From assembly GCA_049975365.1 (NCBI GenBank), contig JBNGDS010000010.1, positions 1-56,008 of the forward strand: a DNA stretch of 56,008 bases, read 5' to 3'. Source of the DNA: DSBG01 sp049975365 (lineage in GTDB: Bacteria; Desulfobacterota; Desulfomonilia; UBA1062). The notes beneath the pieces are model-generated. The model saw nothing but the letters and a program-made list of their open reading frames with translations. It was not told the DNA's origin and did not search any database. The position numbers and the translations under genes are program-made. Shown here piece by piece: positions 15,853 through 24,090 of this stretch. Within the stretch, counting starts at the first letter, position 1, and each line of letters starts with the position of its first letter.

Positions 15853-17139
15853 ATGAGCCTGTCAATGGATGGATGCATGCCGAGTCTCGTCTTCTCTGAC
15901 GTGCAGGGGAACATCGTAGAGTTCGAGGAATTGGCCATGGTCGGAAGGAGCGGTGATTACTTCCTACCATTGTGTCGAGAAGACACCATACCCTTGCCAG
16001 CGGGATCGAATCTCTATGTTCTGCCCGACAGGTATCCCGTTGGTCTTGACAGGGAGACGGGCGAGATCGTTCTGATGACGAGAAATCCCTATGATGGCAC
16101 CGAACCGGTCTATGCTGTTGCTGTTTTCCTCCCGGCCGCCTATACACAGACATACCACGCTGCGTGGGAAAGGGATGCTCGGGCCTGTGAACTTCCATTT
16201 TTCGCATATACCGCCCTCGGGTGGGATGATGGATTCGTCATAGCCGGTGTACGGACTGACTCTTCCAACCGGCAAGATCCGGACACCTTCAACCACGACC
16301 TCATCAGGCAGGGAATTCATGACTGGAAGGGCCAGTTCTCTGGAAACAGGCTGGTAGAACATCTGGCACACTGTGCTCTTGGCTATGGATGCCCCGCGGC
16401 ACTGAATCTTTTCCAGGGACGTGAAGAGGCTCCTTTGCCCACTTCACCCTACTGCAATGCAAGGTGTGTGGGCTGCATATCAAAGCAGGATCAGTGCAGG
16501 CCTCCCTCACCTCAGCAGAGAATCGATTTTGTCCCTACGGCACAGGAAATCGCGGAGATCGCACTCAGACACATTCATACAGCCTCGACGCCGGTGGTGA
16601 GTTTCGGACAGGGGTGTGAGGGAGAACCGCTTCTGGTTGCTGACACCATACGGGATGCCATCAGGCTCATTCGGAAAGAAACGACCGAAGGCGTTATCAA
16701 CCTGAATACCAATGCGAGCCTGCCAGAAAAGGTTGCAGAGCTTGCCGATGCAGGTCTTGACAGCATGAGGATCAGCATGAATTCTGCACGGAGAGCCACG
16801 TACACCTCCTATTTTCAGCCCTCCTATGGGTTTGACTCCCTGATGCAGAGTGCTCGTGAGATGAAGAAAAGGGGCAGGTTCGTTTCCATCAATCTCTTCG
16901 TGTTCCCTGGTGTCACCGATGCCCCCAGAGAGGTTGAGGCATTGAAAGAATTCATTTCTGCATCACAGATCGACATGATCCAATGGCGCAACCTCAACAT
17001 AGATCCGGATGTGTATTTGGACACAATCGGACAGAAGCTCCCTGCAGGGATCGGAATGAGGAGACTCATCAGCGACATGCCCGTTCGATCCGGATATTTC
17101 AATCCATATCTGGAGAAAGAGGAAGAACGAGCGGGATAA
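15853..17139 (+). CDS. Radical SAM protein of unknown substrate
   Basis: A 428-residue protein. An N-terminal part of about 190 residues without a recognised fold precedes the radical SAM core, which opens with CNARCVGC (Cx3Cx2C, about residue 200) for the 4Fe-4S cluster that cleaves S-adenosylmethionine. Core features follow: SFGQGCEGEPLL, VINLNTNAS and DSMRISMNSA. No C-terminal SPASM cysteine cluster is seen. The reaction is not predictable. It diverges from the formate dehydrogenase operon and could be functionally related only by position. Start ATG at 15853 has a distant GGAAG; a second ATG lies at 15865. Confidence 0.85.
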   Translation: MSLSMDGCMPSLVFSDVQGNIVEFEELAMVGRSGDYFLPLCREDTIPLPAGSNLYVLPDRYPVGLDRETGEIVLMTRNPYDGTEPVYAVAVFLPAAYTQTYHAAWERDARACELPFFAYTALGWDDGFVIAGVRTDSSNRQDPDTFNHDLIRQGIHDWKGQFSGNRLVEHLAHCALGYGCPAALNLFQGREEAPLPTSPYCNARCVGCISKQDQCRPPSPQQRIDFVPTAQEIAEIALRHIHTASTPVVSFGQGCEGEPLLVADTIRDAIRLIRKETTEGVINLNTNASLPEKVAELADAGLDSMRISMNSARRATYTSYFQPSYGFDSLMQSAREMKKRGRFVSINLFVFPGVTDAPREVEALKEFISASQIDMIQWRNLNIDPDVYLDTIGQKLPAGIGMRRLISDMPVRSGYFNPYLEKEEERAG

Positions 17140-17157
17140 ATTTTCCCGGGTCCTCAA

Positions 17158-18432
17158 TCAGAATTCAACAAATCCTTTATCATCAGAAGGAGTTAGAGAA
17201 TCATCACCAGGTTCTTCAGAGCAGGAGACTGTGCAATGTTTGTCCCAGAATTCAAGAAGGAGGACAGTGAAATCATCATCAAAGGCGTCTTTCCCAGCGA
17301 ACTTCCTCACATCGGATTCAATGCGCTCAATGATATCCTGACCATGGGTCTCGCGCATAGTCTTCAGGAACAGTTCCTTGAGTCGTGACTTGCCATACTG
17401 CTTTCCTTCTGCATTCTCAGCCTCCAGGATGCAATCCGTATACAGCAGGAGGGCGTCTCCGTCCTCAATGCTATCAAGGGTCATCTCCCCATAGAGCCCA
17501 TCTTCAAACATGCCGAGAAAGAGGCCGTCTGTGTCGAGTTCCACGATCTCTGAGGTTTCCTTTCTGTAGAGCAGCGGGGCAGGGTGTCCGGCATTGGTGA
17601 ACGTGATGGTTTTGGCATATCTGTCAGAAAGAACATAGAATGCAGTTATGTAGTCTTCACTCAGGACATTTCTGAGCTCCTGGTTGAGCATGTGGAACAG
17701 TATCTTCGGACTTGCCACAGTCTCAGCCAGGTTGTGGAAACTCATTTTGAACATGGATGAGATCAGGGCAGATGCCACACCGTGACCGGACACATCTGCA
17801 ATGATAAATCCGGTCAGGCCGTGCCCAAGGTCAACAACATCGTAGAGATCTCCTCCGATATGGATCGACGGAACGAATTTCGAGGAGAAGATCACCCCAT
17901 TGAAATTCCTGTAGATATCCGGGAGCAGGCTTTTTTGGAGCCGAGCGGCCATTTCCATCTGAGTGAGCATTTTTCTGTGCTGAGCCTCGATGATCTCATT
18001 CTTTTCTTCAAGTTCTGCTATACTGGTCGCCAGAGAGGATGCCTGTTTTTCCATAGTGTCCCTGCTCTGGGACGCGCTGAGCAGCAGGCGTTCGAGGTTT
18101 TCCCTCTGGGCAACCGTCCGCGTCACATCTGAGAATGACACCACGGTAAACAATCCGATGTCGTCCACATCCATCACCGAGATATGTTCCTGGATCAAGC
18201 GTGAATCATGGCAGTTTCCTGAGATCCGAACTTCCCCGGAACTCCCTTCGGAAAGGATCTTCACAGCAGCCGGAGCAGTTTCTACAGGTCTGTTTACGAT
18301 ATCTTGAGCATAGATCGAGGTTATCGTCTCTGCTGCTGTATTCCAGAGGACCACCCGGGAGTCGGGAGATATGACCAGCAGCCCCGAGGCGAGACTGTCT
18401 GAGAGTTTGAAGATAAAATCATCGCCCCACAT
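17158..18432 (-). CDS. PAS-PP2C (SpoIIE/RsbU-type) serine phosphatase
   Basis: A 424-residue cytoplasmic protein: N-terminal PAS-like domain (GLLVISPDSRVVLWN), coiled coil (about 120-165) containing the AARLQKSLLP linker typical of RsbU-type phosphatases, then a PP2C domain with metal-binding aspartates in GGDLYDVVDL, ADVSGHG and DDDFTVLLLE. Such enzymes dephosphorylate STAS-domain anti-sigma factor antagonists. Two STAS proteins are encoded at the head of the same operon and a HATPase protein immediately upstream, completing a partner-switching set. It is the last gene of the chemosensory operon. Confidence 0.88.
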   Translation of the reverse strand: MWGDDFIFKLSDSLASGLLVISPDSRVVLWNTAAETITSIYAQDIVNRPVETAPAAVKILSEGSSGEVRISGNCHDSRLIQEHISVMDVDDIGLFTVVSFSDVTRTVAQRENLERLLLSASQSRDTMEKQASSLATSIAELEEKNEIIEAQHRKMLTQMEMAARLQKSLLPDIYRNFNGVIFSSKFVPSIHIGGDLYDVVDLGHGLTGFIIADVSGHGVASALISSMFKMSFHNLAETVASPKILFHMLNQELRNVLSEDYITAFYVLSDRYAKTITFTNAGHPAPLLYRKETSEIVELDTDGLFLGMFEDGLYGEMTLDSIEDGDALLLYTDCILEAENAEGKQYGKSRLKELFLKTMRETHGQDIIERIESDVRKFAGKDAFDDDFTVLLLEFWDKHCTVSCSEEPGDDSLTPSDDKGFVEF

Positions 18433-18441
18433 GTTCTCGAC

Positions 18442-19338
18442 TCACTCCCGTTCCCCGGCATACACCAGTTTTACCCTGTTTCCTCGGCCTGAATAACTTA
18501 CCTCAGTGAAGAAGTTCCGGGCGATTTCTATTCCCAGACCGATTCCAATGGTCCCTCCAGGGGGTGTCTCAACCATGTTCCTGTAGTCGAACCCTGTGCC
18601 CTGATCTGTGACATAAAACATGATCACACTCGATGCCGTATCGATGACCACCCTGAGAGTAACAACGCGTTCTCTATACAGAGGCTCCTTCTTCCGTGTC
18701 TCTATGAGCTCGCTGTACACTCCTCTGCGAACAGCGTCAGCCTTTTCTTCCTTGAGTATGTTCAAATTCCCGTGCTCTATTGCATTGAGAACTATTTCAT
18801 TCAACGCCATCTTCAGCATCTCCGTGTTTCTACAGATCACGTTGGTATTCATAACAGCCTGATTAAGGATATGCGGGAGTTTTGCGATATCATTTCCGAA
18901 GACCAGGGTTTTCTCTTCCTTCACGATACAAGCTGTGTCCTGGACGAGGGATGCGAACTGCAGTTGCATTCTCTCCCGTGATCGTTCCATTGTCTGGAGG
19001 AGATCAGGGATATTCAGAGGTTTTCTCAGACAGTCGATCGCACCGAGCCTCATCCACTCGAGTGCTTGAGCACAATGATCCTGATGGGTCGTGATGAGTA
19101 TGGTGCCGTGGGGGTGAGCCTGCAAAAGGGTGCTGATGAGAGCTGGGCCGGTGTGGGAGAAACAGGAGGAATCGAGAAGAATGAAGCCGGGTTTCATTTC
19201 CGCACATTCCCGAATACCCGCTGACGGATCTGTGGCGCTGGATACGACGTAGCCCTCACGGGTCAGTGCACGGGAAGCTGAAGCAATCGCCCTGCGGTCG
19301 TTGTCAATAATGAATACCTTTGTGAGCAGCCCGTCCAT
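18442..19338 (-). CDS. Receiver domain fused to an RsbW-like HATPase
   Basis: A 298-residue protein: receiver domain (IIDND, phospho-acceptor Asp56 in ILLDSSCF, lysine in RKPL) followed directly by a GHKL ATPase domain (LKMALNEIVLNAIEHGN, YVTDQGTGFD, GIGLGIEIARN). There is no HisKA dimerisation/phosphotransfer domain, so this is not an ordinary histidine kinase; the ATPase resembles RsbW/SpoIIAB-type serine kinases that bind STAS proteins. Start chosen at 19338 for its GAGGAG site; an ATG-like start at 19368 is less supported. It could be phosphorylated by CheA of the same operon and so control the STAS partners. Confidence 0.85.
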   Translation of the reverse strand: MDGLLTKVFIIDNDRRAIASASRALTREGYVVSSATDPSAGIRECAEMKPGFILLDSSCFSHTGPALISTLLQAHPHGTILITTHQDHCAQALEWMRLGAIDCLRKPLNIPDLLQTMERSRERMQLQFASLVQDTACIVKEEKTLVFGNDIAKLPHILNQAVMNTNVICRNTEMLKMALNEIVLNAIEHGNLNILKEEKADAVRRGVYSELIETRKKEPLYRERVVTLRVVIDTASSVIMFYVTDQGTGFDYRNMVETPPGGTIGIGLGIEIARNFFTEVSYSGRGNRVKLVYAGERE

Positions 19339-19387
19339 GTCTCCTCTTTCCTGGTGTCGGTCGCACATACGGGGATGAAGACTTCTT

Positions 19388-20467
19388 TCAAGAACCCTGA
19401 TCGGATTTTTTCATGTTCATGATGAATTGGGCTATAGATCCCAAGGGAAGCACCTTTCTCGCGGCACCCAGTTCTATAGCGACTTTCGGCATACCAAAGA
19501 CAACAGAGGTAGCCTCGTCCTGTGCGATGGTATACGCCCCGGAATCGTGCATCTCCTTCATGCCTCGAGCTCCGTCGTCTCCCATACCGGTAAGCAGAAC
19601 ACCGATGGCCTGTGATCCGAGGATGTTTGCTGCGGAGCGGAAAAGCACATCAACAGAAGGGATATGTCTGTTTACCGGGGGGCCATCCACGACCTTCACG
19701 CAGTAGTCTCCGAATGTCGTACCCAGGATCATATGCTTCCCACCAGGACAGACAAGGGCAAGCCCTCGTCTGAGAATATCATTGTTCCTCGCCTCCCGGA
19801 CATCAACGGAACACAGAGAGTCAAGACGCTTTGCAAAGGAGTTGGTGAACAACGGCGGCATATGTTGCACGATGAGGATTGGCGGTGAATCGAATGGCAG
19901 CCTGTTCAGGATCTGTTCAACCGCGACTGTGCCTCCCGTGGACGCACCAAGGACGAGGACATGATCACTCTCTGGCGTGTTCCGGACCACAAGACGCGGT
20001 TTTGCCTTGATCACAGCATCCATGTCATACCGCGGTGAAACGTCCAACACAGTACTTGATGCCTTTTTTACCTTGGCAGATGCTGCTGTTTTCACCTTTG
20101 CGACGAGTTCCTGGCGAAGGTCTTCAATAGCCTCGGAGAATTTTTTCTGGGGTTTTGCCACAAAATCGATTGCACCGAGCGAGAGGGCCTTGATGGTTGC
20201 ATCGGCACCCTGTTGTGTCAGTGAAGAGAACATGACGACAGGCATAGGGTGAGATTTCATAATCCGGGCAAGAAAGGTGAGACCATCCATGACCGGCATT
20301 TCAATATCGAGGGTCAGGACATGGGGTTTCAGCGTGTTTATCTTTCGAACGGCAATGATCGGGTCAGGGGCAGTCCCCACCACCTCGATCCCTGGATCCG
20401 ATTCCAGGATCTCCTTCAGAAGTGTTCTGACCAACGCTGAATCATCGACAATGAGTACCTTAATCAT
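19388..20467 (-). CDS. cheB: Chemoreceptor methylesterase/deamidase CheB
   Basis: A 359-residue two-domain CheB. The receiver has Asp54 (TLDIEMP) and lysine in AKP; a linker of about 50 residues leads to the methylesterase with the catalytic triad Ser176 (GASTGG), His202 (QHMPP) and Asp298 (TGMGDDGA). It removes methyl groups from chemoreceptor glutamates when phosphorylated by CheA. It sits 12 bases after cheD in the chemosensory operon. Confidence 0.96.
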   Translation of the reverse strand: MIKVLIVDDSALVRTLLKEILESDPGIEVVGTAPDPIIAVRKINTLKPHVLTLDIEMPVMDGLTFLARIMKSHPMPVVMFSSLTQQGADATIKALSLGAIDFVAKPQKKFSEAIEDLRQELVAKVKTAASAKVKKASSTVLDVSPRYDMDAVIKAKPRLVVRNTPESDHVLVLGASTGGTVAVEQILNRLPFDSPPILIVQHMPPLFTNSFAKRLDSLCSVDVREARNNDILRRGLALVCPGGKHMILGTTFGDYCVKVVDGPPVNRHIPSVDVLFRSAANILGSQAIGVLLTGMGDDGARGMKEMHDSGAYTIAQDEATSVVFGMPKVAIELGAARKVLPLGSIAQFIMNMKKSDQGS

Positions 20468-20479
20468 GGTCTTGCAATC

Positions 20480-21076
20480 CTACTGAAACAGTGTCAGGTC
20501 TCCACCGAATTCCTGAAGCCGTTCTTTCTCATGGACGAGTAATGTCTTGTACATTGTTTCTGCCTGGAGTATCTTCGAATCGACTGCTGGTTTGATTCGT
20601 TTGAGCAGCACCTTTCCTGTATCGGGAAAGAAGAGGATCTTCCGTCCGCAATAGCCCCCCACGTCATGATTCACGAGATGGATCTGCTCCATTTTCAGAA
20701 AAGACAGGGCAAACTCGATATTCGATTCCGGGACATTCCCTTCCATCTTCCTGAAATTGAGTACATGCCCGCCACCGAATACCTTTGCTTCAAAATTTTT
20801 TCTTGAGCACCCGTTCTTGAGCAGTTCGTTGATAAGGAGTTCCATGGCAAACATCCCATACTTTGCCGAGGGTGAAAGGAAAAGATCTGCTCGTCGCAGG
20901 TCACCCGGGAGCATGAAGTGATTCATCCCCCCAATCCCAGAGACAGTGTCCCGAAGGCAGACAGAGATGCATGATCCCAGGACAGTTGCAAGAACATCCT
21001 TGTGCGTGACGTGAAATTCCCCGGGATAGAGGACCACAATCTTCCGCTTGAACGAGTCGCTGTATCGCACAAACAT
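20480..21076 (-). CDS. cheD: Chemoreceptor glutamine deamidase CheD
   Basis: A 198-residue CheD: LATVLGSCISVCLRD carries the catalytic cysteine, GGMNHFMLP the histidine, and KVFGGGHVL the next conserved block. It deamidates receptor glutamines and may interact with a CheC-type phosphatase elsewhere. The C-terminus is about 40 residues longer than minimal CheD proteins. Its ATG lies immediately after the cheR stop codon, so the two are translationally coupled. Confidence 0.95.
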   Translation of the reverse strand: MFVRYSDSFKRKIVVLYPGEFHVTHKDVLATVLGSCISVCLRDTVSGIGGMNHFMLPGDLRRADLFLSPSAKYGMFAMELLINELLKNGCSRKNFEAKVFGGGHVLNFRKMEGNVPESNIEFALSFLKMEQIHLVNHDVGGYCGRKILFFPDTGKVLLKRIKPAVDSKILQAETMYKTLLVHEKERLQEFGGDLTLFQ

Positions 21077-21077
21077 A

Positions 21078-21911
21078 TTACACCTTCTGATAGATCGTAT
21101 GCTTCAGGTACTGGAAGTTCTCTCTCATCTGCATGAGGGATTCGGAGTGCCCGATGAACATAAACCCCATGTCTTTGAGGTGGGCATGGAATTTCCGGAA
21201 CAGGGACCTCTTCGTTTCTTCATTGAAATAAATGATCACGTTTCTGCAGAAGATGATGTCGAAGGGACGCCGCATGGGGAAGAGGGGCTCCATGAGATTC
21301 AGTTTCCTGAATGTCACCAGGGATTTGATCTCTCTGCACACCTCATACCCGTTCGGCTTTCGGTTGAAATACCGGGACAGGTATTCGCGGGGAACCGGTG
21401 CTAGGACCTGGGTTGGGTAGATACCTGTCGAGGCCTTCTCCAGGACCTCGGTGTCGAGATCTGTCGCCAGCACTTTGATATCCCATCCTTTCTCGTTTCT
21501 GAATGTCTCGGCAACAGTCATGGCGATACTGTAGGGCTCTTCTCCCGAGGAACATCCCGCTGACCATATCCTGAGCTGCCTATTCCCGGTGCGTCTGCAT
21601 TCACGGATCTTCTCGGGAAACACGTGTTCCTGCAGGAACACGAAGTGATACCGTTCGCGGAAAAAATCCGTCTTGTTCGTGGTGATCCGGTTGATCAGGT
21701 GTACGATCTCACCACCGGCATTTGGATTCTCTCTGAGATACTCATAGTACTGGGTGAAATTCTCCAGTTCCAGCGATCTGAGCCTCTTGGAGAGTCGTGC
21801 AACAATGAGCTTCCTTTTCTTGTCGGACATGTGGATGCCCGTCTCCCGGTGGATCAGTTCTTTGAAGAGGATGAATTCCTTGTCAGAAATGTCGAGAGAG
21901 ACGGGGAGCAA
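21078..21911 (-). CDS. cheR: Chemoreceptor methyltransferase CheR
   Basis: A 277-residue SAM-dependent methyltransferase: N-terminal helical domain, then TTNKTDFFRE, the SAM site WSAGCSSGEEPYS and FDIIFCRNVIIYF. It methylates glutamates of the MCP. The start is a TTG at 21911 behind GGAG, 2 bases after the cheW stop. The MCP two genes upstream ends in a CheR-docking-like pentapeptide. Confidence 0.96.
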   Translation of the reverse strand: MLPVSLDISDKEFILFKELIHRETGIHMSDKKRKLIVARLSKRLRSLELENFTQYYEYLRENPNAGGEIVHLINRITTNKTDFFRERYHFVFLQEHVFPEKIRECRRTGNRQLRIWSAGCSSGEEPYSIAMTVAETFRNEKGWDIKVLATDLDTEVLEKASTGIYPTQVLAPVPREYLSRYFNRKPNGYEVCREIKSLVTFRKLNLMEPLFPMRRPFDIIFCRNVIIYFNEETKRSLFRKFHAHLKDMGFMFIGHSESLMQMRENFQYLKHTIYQKV

Positions 21912-21913
21912 CG

Positions 21914-22390
21914 TCAGACTCCATCCACCATATCCAATTCTTCATGAGAAAGGAGCCTGTCCACATCCAGCAGGATGATGAACTTGCTGTCCTTTATGCC
22001 CATTCCATAGATAAACTCGGTTGTGATCTTCGTGGAGAATGTCGGTCTGGGTTTTATGTTCTCCTTATTCAAAGTTACGACATCGCTCACTGCATCTACG
22101 GTAAGGCCCATCATTCTTCCTGCTACGTCGAGGATAATGATGACAGTGAACTGATCGTAGGCTTTTTCTACCATGCCGAATCGTTCCCGCAGATCAATGA
22201 CTGGCACGACTATTCCCCTCAGGTTCAAGACTCCCTTGATGAACCCTGGAACATTGGGAATAGCCGTGCATTTCTGGTATGCGATGATCTCGTTGAGTTT
22301 CAGGATGGAAATGCCATAGGTTTCATCTCCAAGCTGAAACGTGACATACTGCGTAGAGAGGGCATGGGCATTCTCAGGTATGGCTGACAT
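21914..22390 (-). CDS. cheW: Chemotaxis adaptor CheW
   Basis: A 158-residue CheW: YVTFQLGDETYGISILKLNEII at the start, then NVPGFIKGVLNLRGIVVPVIDLRERFG, the standard motif linking receptors to CheA. It is preceded by GGAGG and follows the MCP gene by 14 bases. Confidence 0.95.
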   Translation of the reverse strand: MSAIPENAHALSTQYVTFQLGDETYGISILKLNEIIAYQKCTAIPNVPGFIKGVLNLRGIVVPVIDLRERFGMVEKAYDQFTVIIILDVAGRMMGLTVDAVSDVVTLNKENIKPRPTFSTKITTEFIYGMGIKDSKFIILLDVDRLLSHEELDMVDGV

Positions 22391-22404
22391 GTGTGATGCC
22401 TCCG

Positions 22405-24039
22405 TTAAAACTCCTCGAAATCATCATCTATCTCCCCCTTGAACAAGGATTCACCCTCATATTTTGCCAGTGAGGGGCGCATGGTTTTGCTGGGGGCGGA
22501 ATGTGATGGAGTGTCCAGATCAGATACCTTGAACCTCGCCACGGTCCCTGCAAGTTCCCTGGCCTCGCTGCTGAGGTTGTCAGATGTGCTTGCCAGTTCC
22601 TCCACTGTGGACGCATTCTGCTGGGTTGTTGTGTCGATCTGTGAAATGGCTCGGTTCAGTTCATCCACTCCGCTGGCCTGTTCATTTGAAGCTGCTGCAA
22701 TTTCTTCCATTGTCTGGGAAAGGCCCTCGATATTCTTAATGATCTGCTCGAGAGACTCGCCGGATTTCCTCACCATATCATCCCCATTGCTGATCTTGTT
22801 CACCGTGTCTTCGATGAGCACTTTGATCTGACGGGCAGCATCTGCAGACCTCTGAGCCAGGGCACGGACCTCTTCGGCAACAACTGCGAATCCTTTTCCG
22901 TGTTCTCCCGCTCTCGCTGCTTCAACTGCTGCATTGAGGGCGAGAAGGTTTGTCTGGAATGCCACCTCATTGACTGTGACAATGATATCGCCAATCTTTT
23001 TGGATGCATCTGAGATATCCCCCATGCCGCTGACGAGTTCACGGGATGCCTCTCCGCTCAAGTTTGCCACGCGAACCATATCCGATGCCTTCTGCCTTCC
23101 TTCCGAGGCATTCACTGCATTGTGTTTGATGGACGAGGTCATCTCTTCGATGGTAGCGGCAACCTCCTCAATGGCTGAAGCTTGTTCCTGTGTTGCCTGG
23201 GAGAGTCCCTGTGATCCTGCAGCAACTTCCTGGGTCGCTATATCCACCTGGACAGCGGCGCTCTTCACCTTGGCGATAACCTCCTCGAGGTTGTCCACAA
23301 AGACATTGAACCAGTGTGCAATATCTCCGATCTCGTCCTTGGCCAGAACCGGGAGCCGTACACTCAAGTCCGCATCTCCCTGTGCGATATCCATCATCCT
23401 GTTCGATATTTCTATCGCACGTTTTGAAATCCTGTTGGAAAAGATCAGCCCGATGACAGCAATGATCGCAGAAATCACGACAAGGAAGATGTACATCTGG
23501 ACCTTGAGGACGTTCACCTTCGACAGGATTTCCCTGGCCGGTACCGCACCCCAGATGATCCAGTCAAGGCTCTTCACATACGAGAGATAGGTCATCTTGT
23601 CCATGCCTTCGAAGGTGTACCGGAACGAGCCCTGCTTCTGGCTCACTGCCTGTCGAACATAGTCCAGTTTGTTGTACAGAGTCATGTTGTTTCGGTACTC
23701 ATCTTTCGGGTGGTAGACACAGGTCCCTTCGGAATTGAAGATCGCCAGGTACCCACTATCGAAAAACCGTTCCTTGGCTACCTCCCGAAGGAGCTCTTCT
23801 TTCAGGTTCTTCTTCAGCTGTTCTTTTATGATATCCAGATTCCCTTCGATGGATGCGCTTCGTACATCGACCATGCGAGTGAATCCCTCGACCCGGGCCC
23901 TGAGATAGTCCAATGCCTGTTCCTCGAGGAGGACACTGCTCCGGTGACCGACGTACACAATGGCCATAAGCAGGGGTATGAACCCTGCGGCAAGGGTGAG
24001 AACCGCCAACCGTTCCCGCAATTTCCATTTTAGCCTCAT
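22405..24039 (-). CDS. Methyl-accepting chemotaxis protein with Cache sensor
   Basis: A 544-residue receptor: membrane segments at about 12-31 and 182-202 bound a periplasmic Cache-type sensor (YLAIFNSEGTCVYHPK, MTYLSYVKSLDWIIW); a HAMP domain follows and then the signalling domain with the hairpin tip EHGKGFAVVAEEVRALAQRS. The protein ends in DFEEF, matching the aromatic-x-x-aromatic pattern of C-terminal pentapeptides that tether CheR or CheB (NWETF in E. coli Tar). The ligand is unknown. It is the only receptor in the operon. Confidence 0.94.
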   Translation of the reverse strand: MRLKWKLRERLAVLTLAAGFIPLLMAIVYVGHRSSVLLEEQALDYLRARVEGFTRMVDVRSASIEGNLDIIKEQLKKNLKEELLREVAKERFFDSGYLAIFNSEGTCVYHPKDEYRNNMTLYNKLDYVRQAVSQKQGSFRYTFEGMDKMTYLSYVKSLDWIIWGAVPAREILSKVNVLKVQMYIFLVVISAIIAVIGLIFSNRISKRAIEISNRMMDIAQGDADLSVRLPVLAKDEIGDIAHWFNVFVDNLEEVIAKVKSAAVQVDIATQEVAAGSQGLSQATQEQASAIEEVAATIEEMTSSIKHNAVNASEGRQKASDMVRVANLSGEASRELVSGMGDISDASKKIGDIIVTVNEVAFQTNLLALNAAVEAARAGEHGKGFAVVAEEVRALAQRSADAARQIKVLIEDTVNKISNGDDMVRKSGESLEQIIKNIEGLSQTMEEIAAASNEQASGVDELNRAISQIDTTTQQNASTVEELASTSDNLSSEARELAGTVARFKVSDLDTPSHSAPSKTMRPSLAKYEGESLFKGEIDDDFEEF

Positions 24040-24090
24040 AACATGCTCCTCTTCGATAACGTTCTGAGAGTTCAGACAGGCGAACTCTTC

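Noticed and set aside
17130..17160. Terminator between the radical SAM and phosphatase genes
   Set aside because: A 5-bp CGGGA/TCCCG hairpin is visible but short and without a U-tract.
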